A stretch of 64,000 nucleotides of DNA, taken from assembly GCF_024323335.1 (NCBI RefSeq), contig NC_066584.1, forward strand, positions 422,325,319 through 422,389,318. The letters are read 5' to 3'. Below the pieces are notes generated by a model. It had not been told where the DNA came from, ran no database searches, and saw only the letters and a program-made list of their open reading frames with translations. The position numbers were made by a program, and so were the translations under genes. Origin of the DNA: Lathyrus oleraceus (taxonomy: Eukaryota; Streptophyta; Magnoliopsida; Fabales; Fabaceae). The number at the start of each line of letters is the position of its first letter. Within the stretch, counting starts at the first letter, position 1. Below, piece after piece: positions 1 to 11,573 of this stretch.

Positions 1-565
1 GTCCCTTTTTATAGAAGCTTTCAGCTGGGTTTGGACATCTTGAAAACCCTAAATCTATTTTCCAATCAAATCTTCTCATTACAGCTGGTTAGATCTCTTT
101 GGAAAATAAGTAAATCAGGTTGTAATCCATGATTGAATGCGCCTGCAAATCAGATCTTCAATCATACATAGATTGCCATTAATTGTGCAATCACAAAACA
201 CCAGACATTCCTACTGAATGTTCTGTGTACAGGATGTCATGACATCGGGTCTGACATCCTGGAACAATTCCTGCATAACTTCATAATTCCTTTTATAAAT
301 TCCATCAGGTACAACCATATCAGATGTTATGTCCTTATGTATGACATTCTGAAACAATCCTGCATGATCATGTCTTTCATTTAAGCTCCAGAAGGTACAC
401 ATCATCAGATTCCATGTCATTATGACATTCTGATACAATCCTGCCTGATATCATGTTCTTGAATTCCAGCGGGTACATAGGATATCTCATGTTAAGACAT
501 CACACATGACATCTTGTGAACACTCTTTGTTTTACCAAATTTAATGCCAACACTTAGAACCAACA
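1..565 (-). mobile_element. copia-0: Ty1/copia LTR, truncated by window edge
   Basis: This is the 5' (U3) side of a minus-strand copia LTR. It aligns by eye with the LTRs of copia-2 and copia-3: the TATA-like CCCTTTTTATA at 3-13, the palindrome GATGTCATGACATC at 233-246, and the terminal CTTAGAACCAACA. The LTR ends at 565 in CA (TG on the minus strand). The next five bases, ATAAA, are the likely target-site duplication, because the homologous stretch of Ogre A near 34750 has the same target uninterrupted. No coding sequence is present. Whether it is a solo LTR or the end of an element cannot be told from here. Confidence 0.85.
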
Positions 566-621
566 ATAAAGGATAAATCGACCGAAAAGAAGGGACATTG
601 GGATACCGGTTACTGGGTATA
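566..621 (-). mobile_element. scrap of Ogre-like 3' internal region (element H)
   Basis: These 56 bp match the 3' untranslated internal region of Ogre A around 34749-34805, including the recurring ACCGGTTACTGGGTA motif. The piece lies between the copia-0 LTR end and the terminal TGTAGCGGGG of LTR D, so it looks like the host into which both were inserted. GTATA at 617-621 is the likely left target-site copy for D. Confidence 0.6.
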
Positions 622-1603
622 TGTAGCGGGGTATTCGATACCTTTAGATTTATATACTAAATCAAAAGTAAATCATACAATTCTAGTCGCCACCGCACTT
701 CTATTTATCCAAAGGAAATGTTAGAAAGCGAACAAAAACCGAGAAGTTTTATCAAATCAAAAACTAATAAAAATGTCAGAGATCTGGGTAAGGGGGTTGG
801 TTATGCAGTGGGAAGGTTTTAAGCACCCAGAACATCCTTAGTACTCTAAGGGAGCCCTTTTTGCAAATGTTGTATGGTAGGTTGGTATTTGAGAAAATAT
901 TTGTGCAAACAAGATTGGGGAGATGAGAAAAGAATATACAAATTATTTACAATTTTTGTTGTTTGAATGGATAAACCCATTGCCTACGTACGATCACAAA
1001 GGTAGGATCAAAACCTCGTAGTTCGGGGTAAAAATCTCAAAAAAACAAGTTGGTGAGTCGATTTGACAAAAGCCTTAAGGTCTTTTGTTATCAAAGGGAG
1101 AAAACTCAACCTAAACCAACAATCCACCATGTGAGGAGAGCTACAGCATACTAGTGAGGGATCCACCCTATAATAAGTATGGAAGGCTTATAGTCCAATC
1201 ACTGAGGATGAGGTGAGGTTTACATCAACCACTATGATAACTCAAACCTAATAGCTAATGTTTATGAAAAGGTTTTAACAAAGGTAGCCATTGGAACCAC
1301 AAAAACAACTTGAAGTGAGTTGTATTTACAAGTTAGAAGTATTCACAAAATGAAGTTAAAGTTGACTTAAGATTAAATTCAAAATAAGTATTGATGAAAA
1401 GAGTTTGAAAAATCAAAGGCATATGACCTAGGTTTCTAGTTTTTAAAACAATGTCAATGTTTGCACAAAGTGAGTTTGGCTTGGGTTAGAGTAAAGAGAA
1501 GAAGAGAAGGGCTAATCCTAAACATGCAAAGATGAGAGAAGAGAATAAAACCCTTGGAGTTCCCTTTCTTGAGATCATAAAGATGATCCAAGTTGCTTCT
1601 TTC
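622..1603 (-). mobile_element. Ogre-type LTR D (family X), segment 1 of 3
   Basis: This is the 3' end of a minus-strand family-X LTR, read from its terminal TGTAGCGGGG. It matches the starts of LTR C (25639), A (28886) and B (50856) base for base over long stretches. It carries a primer-site-like core (TAGTCGCCA, 684-692). The segment is broken at 1603 by copia-1 and resumes at 9609. No gene is present. Confidence 0.85.
684..692 (-). other. primer-site-like 9-mer inside LTR D
   Basis: TAGTCGCCA on the plus strand is one base off GAGTCGCCA, the complement of TGGCGACTC. It starts exactly 62 bp inside the LTR end, as in LTRs C, A, B and G. Confidence 0.6.
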
Positions 1604-2202
1604 TGAAATTCTAGTTAACAGACTTTCGATGTCACACGGGATGTTATGACATCCAATTCTGTGCAGACAAGAATTATGCAGAACTTAATAAGTAAGTGCA
1701 GTAAATAACACAAGGAATTGTTTACCCAGTTCGGTGTCACACACACCTACGTTTGGGGGCTACAAAGCCAGGGAGGAAATCCACTATTAGTAGTATTAAT
1801 TCAGACCTTAAACCAACTGTTTAATCCTATCGCTTAATACCTACCCAATGAAATTTCAATCTTACACTAAGATCAGAGTTCCTACTCACTCCCCCTCAAT
1901 CACCTCAGTGATTACAACCTTTAATTAGATTAAAGTAAATGGTGCAGTCACACTTCAAACAACTCTTGATTGTGCTTAACAGCTTTAATCAAGATACACA
2001 ACACTCATGCTTAAAAGCTTAGAGTGACACAACACTTACAACTCAATGAACACCCTAGTCCAATGCAATCATCTAGGAGATAATTGCTTGGCTCACAAGA
2101 TACACCTAATACAAGACACACAAAAATACAGCAGTGAAGTATGATGAAACACTAAAATCTTCACGCCTAAAATCCCCTGAGTTCTGAATGAAGGATTGCC
2201 AT

Positions 2203-2211
2203 CCTTTTATA
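2203..2211 (-). promoter_or_regulatory. TATA box of copia-1 3' LTR
   Basis: CCTTTTATA reads TATAAAAGG on the minus strand. The same site is in the other LTR at 8718-8726. It is the only good TATA box seen in this LTR and probably drives the element's transcript. Confidence 0.6.
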
Positions 2212-2424
2212 TTGCAGCACTTGGGCCGTCTACTTGTATTTCCTGAAATTAAGGTTAAGCAAGTTAACTTAATTTCCACATATTAGGGTACTAACAAATA
2301 GGCTATTTGTTAGGTTCATTAATTGTAGCTTAGTTGTTAGTTTCCTGGTTTTTAGCTCAGCTGTTGGATTCCTGAAGAATAGCCTGAGAAAACTGCTGAA
2401 ACAGAAAAACAAACTAACCTACAA

Positions 2425-2900
2425 TTTAGCATATGCTGTCAGGAATGAATGTCACAACATTCAGTTTGACGTCCAAAGCATAGACCATATGCTAAGTCTG
2501 TTATTTTCTTGAAAACAGACTGTACAACATGTTGTACTGTAAAGGACCACTCCATCCATACTTCAGTATCAGCTTACATTAATTAATGTCAAAACATCCA
2601 ATTTGACATTTACACATAGAGCCTTATGCCATGGTCTGTTATCCTCCTGCAGAGCAGACTGAGATACACACTGAATTGTAGCAGACAACCAACCTGCCTA
2701 TTTTTCAGTATATGCTGTCAATGATGAATGTCAGAGCATCCAGTTTGACATTCAGACAGTAAGCCTTATGCCAGGTCTGTTATTCCCTTGATAAACAGAC
2801 TGAACATTAATACTGAGTTATAACAGACAACCAATTGTTCTATACCTCAGTATCTGCTGTTAGGAATGAATGTCATAACATCTAGTTTGACATTCTATAA
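2425..2900 (-). repeat. degenerate ~140-bp tandem repeat in copia-1 3' LTR
   Basis: Four copies of the landmark AATGTCA..CAT...TTTGAC start near 2447, 2587, 2728 and 2867, giving a period of about 140 bp. Between landmarks each copy has a match to TATGC..GTCTGTTAT and to CAGACTG. The units have drifted. Each landmark is an imperfect inverted repeat (AATGTCA versus TTTGACATT). Confidence 0.75.
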
Positions 2901-3093
2901 ATCCTATATTAGCTAAACCTGCAGCATACTACTCAAGTATGTCATGACATCAGTCAAGACATCAGAGTACAGTTAGATGTTCTAACACACAATGCAGCCA
3001 ATCAAACATCTCCAGCGCATGTCATGACATCAGCCAAGACATTAGAGTCCAGTTAATGTTTTAACATAAAATGCAGTCAATCAAACATCTACA

Positions 3094-3515
3094 AACTCCC
3101 CCTTTGGCAAATTTTTGGCTAAAACAACTTGGCATCACAACAGAGTTCACAGCAGCGGAAAACACACATCTAGTAGGGAAATTAACCTAGCTAATACACT
3201 CAGAGCAGCAGCACACTCACCACAGATAGAAGTTAAATAAAAACTTCACATATCAGCACACATACAGAAGTTAAATAAAAACTTCTAACAGCAACACACA
3301 TAAACACACTCACACTCATAGAAGTGGAACATCATCTATAGCACAACCTCTGGATTAGAGGATCTTCACTATCTGTTTAGCACAAACATCTGTTGTCCTG
3401 GGGCATCACAGGTGTTACTCCCCCTTTTTGTCAAAAATTTTGCCAAAGCAACACATTAAATTACAGACCAAAATAAACATAATTACACACAAATGACAGA
3501 AATATAGGAAATGAT
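3094..3515 (-). mobile_element. copia-1 3' untranslated region with polypurine tract
   Basis: This is the noncoding stretch between the end of the envelope-like frame and the 3' LTR. The complement of the polypurine tract, ACTCCCCCTTTGG, is at 3095-3107, directly inside the LTR. A second C-rich run with the same look (CTCCCCCTTTTTGTC, 3418-3432) lies about 320 bp further in and could be a second tract. The rest is A/C-rich with short repeats of AGAAGTTAAATAAAAACTTC type. I see no gene. Confidence 0.7.
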
Positions 3516-5345
3516 TTAATCATCTGACTTAGAGTCAGCCTCATCATCAGTGCCATCATCAGAACTGGCCTCCTCTTCACTCTCTGCACTTTGCCTTGCA
3601 GCTCCTTCTATAACATCAACAGATTCACCAAGCACACCACCATCAGACATCTCTAATTTTATGATCAACTTTTCCAAAGTGAGCTACCTTGCCTCTAGCT
3701 ATTTACAAGTCTCTCTGAGTATGGTAATGACAGCAGCTTTATCTGGTTGATTGCCAACACTTGATGTCTCTCCAGTTGTCATGGCAATGTCAGGGACATG
3801 CTTACCCAGGAACAGTTTATAATTGAAGGCCAAAGGACTCTCTCTTCTTTTCATAAAGTCATTCTCTGTCAATATGTTTGGAAATTGATTCAGCACAATT
3901 CCACATATGAGGGAAGGGAAGGCTATAGGCCCTTTCACACTGAAGCTCCCAGCATGTTTCATGGTTTGATCAAAAATGTAGGTTCCATAGTCAAACTTTG
4001 CTTTGGTACCAACAGTGTAGATGACCTTTCCAAGCATCACAGCCACAGTGGATTTGTGATTTGTGGGCACCCAGTTGGCAACTCCAATTTTGTATAGCAT
4101 AGCATACTTCACACTGAGTTTGCTGGCCACCAACTTACCTTTAAGAGGCCACTTCCTGACTTGATTTGCAGTGATGGCTTGACAGATTCTGTCGTCAGTC
4201 ACTTCAAGCTCAGGTTGAGCTACATCAGGTCTTCCCAAATACAGGTTGATTATTGAGGGAGAGAAGTTCACACACTTGCCTCGCACATATACTTTTTTGA
4301 ATTCTCTGGACCTTCCATCTGCACATTCCTCAGACACATTGACAATAAACTCCTTTACTAAAGTCTCATAGCACTTTGGGAGTTGACTCACAGTTTTCAT
4401 TAACCCTGCATCTTGAATAAGGTCTACAATCTCCTTACACTCTAGGGAATTCTGAGCCAGTTCCTTCTCCAAGGCCAGCCTCTTGTGATAGACATACTTC
4501 CACCTGTTCACACTAAAAGCAAAATGGAATGACACGTTGTCAATAGGTACCTCAGGGACACTAGCAGCCAGCATGCTAGTGGTTGGCTTCTTCTTTGACA
4601 GAGATGTTGTGACATCACATGGGACATCTGAATCAGACTCCACAACAACAGACTTGGTCTTCATTTTCTTGGGCTACTCTTTGCTCCAAGATTTAGCAGG
4701 TCCATGCCCTTTCCTTTTGAGGGAACTCTCTATCACCTTTGGATTGGGAGAAGTTTCCACATCAACCTTCCTTGTTGGGGACCTCTGCACCACAATCTTC
4801 TTTTCTCTCCTAGTCCTAACCCTTTTGGCTATGCTAGGGACAACTGAGGTCAACAATTCATTATCAGAGAACTCTTCCAGATTAACTGTGTCAGCTTTAG
4901 GGTTGTCACTGACATCATGAGTGACACGGACCTCCTCACCTCTCACATTGTCTAAGGGTTTGTCAATTTTTGACCCCTCATGAGCATCGGGTTGCTCAGC
5001 ATCGTCAGGTACATTCTTTCTTAAGACGATTGCGTTTTCTTGACATGCAACATTATCAGGTATGATAGTGTTCAAGGGAACGGAGACCCCAGGAACATCA
5101 TGATTACCAGATAGTATCTTAGTTACAATAGTTGCAATGGCATTATGCACATACCTCGAGCCTTCTCTGGTTTGTGCATCAAGTGCGATTGCTGAGGAGA
5201 ATCCGAAGACCATTTCTTTAGGTCTTCTTGCATGAGACGGAGTTGCAGCGTCAGCCACAGGATCTTCCCGGTTAGGTTTGCAAGACTCAGAGCTGGAGGA
5301 ATCAGACATGGTAGTGTAGGAGGTTGAGTCGGATTGGTGCGACAT
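3516..5345 (-). pseudogene. copia-1 envelope-like ORF (plant transposon protein domain), broken by stops
   Basis: This is the ORF downstream of pol in SIRE/Maximus-type elements, often annotated envelope-like; function unproven. The start at 5345 (MSHQSDSTSYTTMSDSSSS) lines up with the start of the copia-3 copy. The N-terminal third is serine-rich and acidic with basic patches. The middle (4500-3850) is the conserved globular part, recognisable by VNFSPSIINLYLGRP, ANWVPTNHKSTVAVML and FPSLICGIVLNQFPN. The C-terminal tail is acidic. Relative to one continuous frame there is a TAG at 4674-4676 and two more TAGs near 3699 and 3684, before the acidic tail ends at a TAA (3516-3518). I see no clear signal peptide or strong transmembrane segment. 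It lies between the RNase H remnant and the PPT. Confidence 0.75.
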
Positions 5346-5534
5346 GATGAATATCTCAGAGGAGAGTTGAACAGTTTCTTTGGGAGAAAGTTTGCAAGAC
5401 TGAAAGTTGAAACGATGGAATAGGAAACGCTTGTTGCACGAGCAATGTCTATTATTTGTTGACCAATCAGAGTGCACTATTAATTGTTTAATAAGTTGAC
5501 TTACTAAACAGTAAATAACTAACATCATTAGTTG

Positions 5535-6330
5535 CTATAATTTCTCAGAAGCGCACATTCCCTCTTTGCCCCTAACTTTGTCAAACTGAGTAGCATCCAA
5601 TGTCATGACATTCTGAGTGACATTGTACTCAGTCTGCATCTGGTTTATCCAACCCAATGGTGAACACCTGCTACCAGAAGCTAGGTACTGAGCTTCTGCA
5701 GTGGACAATGATACACACTTCTGTTTCTCCCTTGCTACTACACCATTTGAATGTGGTCCAATAGGTGAGGATGACTCATGGCTTTTAATCTGACATTTTC
5801 CACAGCCTTTTCTTTCATCCATAAGCAGATTTGGGATTCCTCTAATTGCTTCCTTGGATATGATCTTCGTCATTCCTCTTAAATGAAGTTGTCCAAGTCT
5901 TCCATGCCACATCATCACTTCCTGCTTTTCCTTGGCTAATGGGCACTTTGAGGAGTAGTGTGAGACTTTAGATTCCCAGAGATAACATTTATCTTTGGAT
6001 CTGGATCCTCTCATAACTTCTTGATTGCAGCCTTTCATCACCACACATCCTTCCTTAGTGAAATGTACATTGAAGCCTTGATCACATAGTTGGCTTATGC
6101 TGATGAGATTAGCAGTTAGTCCTTTTACTAACAGCACATTTCTCAGTTTTGGAACTCCAGAACAATCCAGCTTACCAACACCCTTGACTTCTCCTTTAGC
6201 TCCATCACCAAATGTCACATACCTGGTGGCATGGGGTTGTAGATCCACAAATAAGTTGCTCATCCTAGTCATATGTATTGAGCAGCCACTGTCAAAATAC
6301 CAGTCTTGTCTGGTAGATGCCCTTGGAGAT
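5535..6330 (-). pseudogene. copia-1 protease plus integrase zinc finger, fused to RNase H remnant
   Basis: This is the pol remnant. The aspartic protease motif (YFDSGCS) is at about 6290. The pre-integrase domain follows, with an HHCC zinc finger (MWHGRLGQLHL then GCGKCQI). The frame then jumps to a few residues from the end of the integrase core (SNGVV) and again to the RNase H end (VSLSTAEAQYLASG). Two internal deletions have therefore removed nearly all of the integrase core, all of RT and much of RNase H. The frame stays open across both junctions and ends at 5535. It is in the same frame as gag upstream. Confidence 0.85.
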
Positions 6331-8048
6331 GTGTGAGCTAGTTTAGCAACCCATTGTTGTTTCTCAATGGGGATATTATGCTTAGCTGCCTGCTGCTTAG
6401 GTCTGACTTGAGGTGTCTGATTAGCAACCCATTTTTGTTTCTTAATGGGGGCATTATGCTTAGATGCCTTTTGCTTAGGTCTGACTTGAGTATTCTGGTT
6501 AGGATAACCATGCAGCCTGTAGCAGAAAGGTTTTATGTGACCAAATCTACCACAGTAGTGACATCTTCATCTCTGAAATTTCTTCTTCTGATGGTTACTC
6601 ATCCTGGTTCCCTGATGTTGAGACATCGGTTGTGACTTCTGCTTGAGTTTCTGAACTTCAACCTTTGATCTTTTGAGTTCAGTTGAGGATTTCTTAGCAA
6701 AGCCTAACCCAGACATGGTTCCCGACTTCTGTCCCACCTTTAGAATCTCTTCCAAGGTGTCAGTTCCTTTATTCAGCATTCTTATGGATTTAGTCATTTG
6801 TTCTAGCTTAGATGTCAGCAAAGATATCTCACCATTCAGACCATCTATGACTGTCAGCTGCTTCTGTTTCTCAGCTTCCAGCTCTTTGATGAGTTTCTTC
6901 TGCTTTTCTCCTTGGATACACACTTCTGCACTTGTAACACATAGTTCTTTATATGAAGCAGCAAGTTCATCCAAGGTAAGTTCATCTCCACTTGAGTCAT
7001 CATCAGAGGCACAGACACTGGTCAGAGCAGTGACATGTTTAGCAGATTCTCCTTCAGATTCACTCTCAGAATCTCCTTCGGACCAGGTGACAAATAGCCC
7101 TTTCTTTTGCATCTTAAGGAAGGTAGGGCATTCAGCTTTAATATGACCATAACCTTCACATCCATGGCACTGGATTCCCTTGCCTTGAGTGACCTTTTCT
7201 TCATATTTTGACTTTCTACTGATGTCATATGAAGAGTTCTTGACATTAGGTCTACCCTGTGGATCAACCTTCTTTATGAACTTGTTGAACTATCATCCAA
7301 GCATGGATATGGATTCTGAAATGCTTTCATTTCCTCCAATGTTTCCTTCTTCTGACTTCTCTTCAGTATTTGACACAAAAGTTATGCCTTTGTTCTTCTT
7401 TTTAGCATCCTCACATAAGTCCATTTCAAAGGTTTGGAGTGACCCAATAAGTTCATCAACCTTCATATTGCTGATATCTTGAGCCTCTTCTATGGTTGTG
7501 ACCTTCATGGCAAATCTCTTTGGCAATGATCTGAGAATCTTTCTTACAAGCTTCTCATCACCCATTTTCCCACCTAAGCCACCAGAAGTGTTGGAAATAT
7601 CAAGGATATTCATGTGGAAGTCATGAATAGTCTCATCCTCTTTCATCCTCAGATTTTCAAACTTGGTGGTAAGCATCTGAAGTTTTGACATCCTCACCTT
7701 GGAGGTACCTTCATGTGTTATCTTGAGGGTATCCCAAACTTCTTTAGCCAGTTCACAGTGATGCACCAGTCTGAAGTTGTTTTTACTTATTCCATTGAAC
7801 GGTGCATTCAAGGCCTTAGAGTTTCCAAAGGCTAATGCCTCTTGCTCCTTGTCCCACTCTTCTTCAGGAATTTGTATACTCACTCCATCTTTACCTGTCT
7901 TCATTGGATATTCCCATCCTTTATTGACAACTCTCCAGACCTTGCTATCTAGAGTCCTCAAGAAGGCTATCATATGAGGTTTCCAGTCATCATAGTTAGA
8001 ACCATCCAGCATGGGTGGTCTATTTGAGTATCCTACATCCTTGTCCAT
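6331..8048 (-). pseudogene. copia-1 gag, interrupted by stops
   Basis: This is the Gag nucleocapsid protein. The start is ATG at 8048, 57 bp inside the PBS region, matching the start of copia-2 gag. The capsid-like domain has the usual copia motifs (LDGSNYDDWKPHM, AKEVWDTLKITHEGTS, KILRSLPKRFA). A CCHC zinc knuckle is at about 7128-7169, a coiled-coil-like stretch at 6950-6700, and a second CCHC knuckle at 6560-6500. Stops in the same frame are TGA-TAG at 7290-7295 and TGA at 6567-6569. Otherwise the gag-protease frame is continuous, so few mutations separate it from an open frame. Confidence 0.9.
6345..6500 (-). repeat. 78-bp tandem duplication in gag-protease linker
   Basis: Two adjacent 78-bp copies start at 6345 and 6423 (AGCAACCCAT). 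The duplication is a multiple of three and keeps the frame. It repeats a short basic linker (VRPKQ..SKHN.PI) between the second zinc knuckle and the protease. Confidence 0.9.
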
Positions 8049-8104
8049 GATACTAGAAAGTAACTTCCCTAGATCTCACCCAGAAATTAACAGGCAGGGT
8101 GCCT

Positions 8105-8116
8105 GCTCTGATGCCA
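8105..8116 (-). other. copia-1 primer binding site
   Basis: GCTCTGATGCCA reads TGGCATCAGAGC on the minus strand, two bases inside the 5' LTR. The usual initiator-Met site is TGGTATCAGAGC, as in copia-2 and copia-3, so there is one mismatch. Confidence 0.85.
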
Positions 8117-8118
8117 AT

Positions 8119-9608
8119 TGAAATTCTGGTTAACAGACTTTCGATGTCACACGGGATGTTATGACATCCAATTCTGTGCAGATAAGAATTATGCAGAACT
8201 TAAAAAGTAAGTGCAGTAAATAACACAAGGAATTGTTTACCCAGTTCGGTGTCACACACACCTACGTCTGGGGGCTACCAAGCCAGGGAGGAAATCCACT
8301 ATTAGTAGTATTAATTCAGACCTTAAACCAACTGTTTAATCCTATCACTTAATACCTACCCAATGCAATTTCAATCTTACACTAAGATCAGAGTTCCTAC
8401 TCACTCCCCCTCAATCACCTCAGTGATTACAACCTTTAATTAGATTAAAGTAAATGGTGAAGTCACACTTCAAACAACTCTTGATTGTGCTTAACAGCTT
8501 TAATCAAGATACACAACACTCACGCTTAAAAGCTTAGAGTGACACAACACTTACAACTCAATGAACACCCTAGTCCAATGCAATAATCTAGGAGAGAATT
8601 GCTCGGCTCACAAGATACACCTAATACAAGACACACAAAAATATAGCAGTGAAGTATGATGAAACACTAAAATCTTCACGCCTAAAATCCCCTGAGTTCT
8701 GAATGAAGGATTTCCATCCTTTTATATTGCAGCACTTGGGCCTTGTACTTGTATTTCCTGAAATTAAGGTTAAGCAAGTTAACCTAATTTCCACATATTA
8801 GGGTACTAACAAATAGGCTATTTGTTAGGTTCATTAATTGTAGCTTAGTTGTTAGTTTCCTGATTTTTAGCTCAACTATTGGATTCCTGAAGAATAGCCT
8901 GAGAAAACTGCTGAAACAGAAAAACTAACCAACCTACAATTTAGCATATGCTGTCAGGAATGAATGTCACAACATTCAGTTTGACGTCCAAAGCATAAAC
9001 CATATGCTAAGTCTGTTATTTTCTTGAAAACAGACTGTACAACATGTTGTACTGTAAAGGACCACTCTGTCCATACTTCAGTATCAGCTTACATTAATTA
9101 ATGTCAAAACATCCAATTTGACATTTACACATAGAGCCTTATGCCATGGTCTGTTATCCTCCTGCAGAGCAGACTGAGATACACACTGAACTGTAGCAGA
9201 CAACCAACCTGCCTATTTTTCAGTATATGTTGTCAATGATGAATGTCAGAGCATCCAGTTTGACATTCAGACAGTAGGCCTTATGCGAAGTATGTTATTC
9301 CCTTGATAAACAGACTGAAATTAAATACTGAGTTATAACAGACAACCAATTGTTCTATACCTCAGTATCTGCTGTTAGGAGTGAATGTCATAACATCTAG
9401 TTTGACATTCTATAAATCATGTATTAGCTAAACCTGCAGCATACTACTCAAGTATGTCATGACATCAGTCAAGACATCAGAGTACAGTTAGATGTTCTAA
9501 CACACAATGCAGCCAATCAAACATCTCCAACGCATGTCATGACATCAGCCTAGACATTAGAGTCCAGTTAATGTTTTAACATAAAATGCAGTCAATCAAA
9601 CATCTACA
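8119..9608 (-). repeat. copia-1 5' LTR (1490 bp)
   Basis: This is the partner of 1604-3093, with the same ends and length. The TATA-like CCTTTTATA is at 8718-8726. The 140-bp repeat landmarks recur at about 8940-9415, and the ATGTCATGACAT palindromes at 9454-9465 and 9534-9545. Confidence 0.95.
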
Positions 9609-11444
9609 CTTTCCTATGGACTTAGCAATTAATTCAAGCAACCAATCAAATATTCAATCAAGCTCCTAGGATCCTCCAATTGTACTTGTGTTTCTCTTAA
9701 TTTGGATGCTCATGACAATGGTCCTTCTAAATAGCTCAAGTTTGGGATCTCTACCACACAAGAACAAACAAATCAAAAAGTTCCACAATGCAATAAAAAG
9801 AATGGACAAGGGTGACTTTAGAATAGGGGTCCTTTCAATGTCATTTTTTGATTAAGCTTTCTAAAGGCATGAGGCCTAGTTGCTCTTCAACATATTTAGC
9901 ATTCTAAAGACATGAGGCCTAGTTGCTCTTGAAACTCCATTAAGCATAGGTAAGGTCCTAATTCTAAGTCCTTTCTACTTTTGCATTCGTTCACACAAAC
10001 AAAAACAAAACAAGCACAACGGAATAGTATATTTACATAATAATGTGCTCAAGTGAGCAAAAGGCAAATGGCATAAACATAAACATGAGCTCAAGTGAGC
10101 AAAGGGCAAAAACAATATGAATAAATGAGCAAGAATTTAAATTGCATTAAAGTAAATTGCAAGAATTAAATGCTTGAATTAAAAAATAGTAATTATTGGT
10201 TAGTGTTAGTGTGCCATAAGGCAATTTAGCGCTATGTTAAGCAATCGTAAGTCGACTAATGTAGTAGTCACACCTATCTGAGGCCGGTCAATAAAACTAT
10301 AGGCAAATAAACACAAGTTAGAGATCATGACTAGTAAGCTAAGCTCCTACAACTTGCCATGCCAAAAGAAAAGATGGATGACCTTGTATGGATTTCAGGT
10401 TCTTTGCTTGACCAAGAAGCAACCTATCTTGGACACAAAGCAATTCACCTGATCTTTGATCAAGATGAACTTGATTTGGATCAAAGAAGGTTAAGCCTCT
10501 CATATGTCAAGGCTAACCACAAATCATTAACTCATTGGTCAAAAGAAAAATATGAAGAAAGGAGATGGAAATGAAATGAACCAAAATGAGAAATTAAATG
10601 ACATAACCAAAACACATTGATTAAACTTGAATGGAATCAACATCAATCAATGGTAAACAGAAGTGAAATGAAATTTAGAAGTCAAGAAAGGTCAAACATA
10701 TTTTTGGTAATTTTGGAATTAAAATAATGCATATAATAAAATGAACAAATGAAGGTCAAACTTCAAATCCAATTCAAATCAACTTGGTTAAGTCCAATTG
10801 GATCATCATAAGTCTAACATGGTCAAACAAAATTTGACAAACTGTCTCAACATTTTTTGAAAACAGAAACTATTTTTAAACAATTAAAAATGAATAAAAA
10901 ATAACATAATTGGACTAAAATCTCAAATAAATATCAAATCAATTAAGAAATTGATGAGAATATTTTTCATGGATTCATCATCATCCAAAGATGTTAAGAA
11001 AATATTTTTGGCATTTTTGAATATCAAAAAATATTTTAAATAAATTAAAAACTACCAGAAATGAAATAATTCACAAAAAATATTAAATGGAATCACAAAA
11101 ATGATTAAAAATCATTTTATGAAACTAGAATTTAAAAGAATTTTTTTGCAATTGGTCCCATATTTTTGTGATTCCAAATAAAGAAGTTATGAATTTTTGA
11201 AAATAAATGGATTAAAAGAAATTAAAACAGAAATTAAAACAGAAATTAAGAAATTAGAAAAAACCACACGCGTCTGATCAGAGCACATTAATTGACTTGG
11301 CTGATCAGAAGGTTAGGAAGTGCGCGCTCATTGTGTTCCTTGGTCAACATCACCACACATTGAATTAAAAAAAGTCAAGCAAAGCAACAACCAAGATTAG
11401 ATCATAGCTCTTGGATCCAATGGCCAAAACGCTTCCACGTAAGG

Positions 11445-11466
11445 GACGGTGGTGGAAACCACCGTC
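11445..11466 (-). other. conserved palindrome I, LTR D
   Basis: The arms are GACGGTGGT and ACCACCGTC, nine bases each and perfect, around the spacer GGAA. The same element occurs in LTRs E, C, A and (decayed) B. Confidence 0.85.
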
Positions 11467-11553
11467 TTCTCCGGCGAGCTCACTAATCCGGCCACCAGTT
11501 GCAGGTTTTACAACCTCAACCAAAACTCACGATCCATATACCAAATTAAAGTT

Positions 11554-11573
11554 GGGGTGATATACATCACCCC
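11554..11573 (-). other. conserved palindrome II, LTR D
   Basis: The arms are GGGGTGAT and ATCACCCC, eight bases each and perfect, around ATAC. It is found 88 bp from palindrome I and is present in all five family-X LTRs. Confidence 0.85.

Larger units (their letters stand above)
1604..3093 (-). repeat. copia-1 3' LTR (1490 bp)
   Basis: The LTR starts TGAAATTCTAG and ends CATCTACA on the plus strand, with the PPT complement immediately after 3093. It is the same length as its partner at 8119-9608, with no visible indel. It holds a TATA box, a degenerate 140-bp tandem repeat and two ATGTCATGACAT palindromes (2939-2950, 3019-3030). Confidence 0.95.
1604..9608 (-). mobile_element. copia-1: complete but deletion-derived Ty1/copia (SIRE-like) element
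   Basis: This is an 8005-bp element flanked by the 5-bp duplication CTTTC (1599-1603 and 9609-9613). It has two 1490-bp LTRs beginning TG and ending CA. The internal order on the minus strand is PBS, gag, protease, integrase zinc finger, a short RNase H remnant, the envelope-like ORF, and PPT. Integrase core and RT are missing, so it cannot supply its own enzymes and must have moved in trans or decayed afterwards. The two LTRs differ at roughly forty positions by eye (about 2-3 %), so it is fairly young. It is inserted in Ogre LTR D. Confidence 0.95.

Noticed and set aside
10359..10574. Open frame of 71 codons on the plus strand
   Set aside because: It lies in LTR D and is not conserved as a frame in LTRs A, B or C; composition is LTR-like and no family is recognisable.
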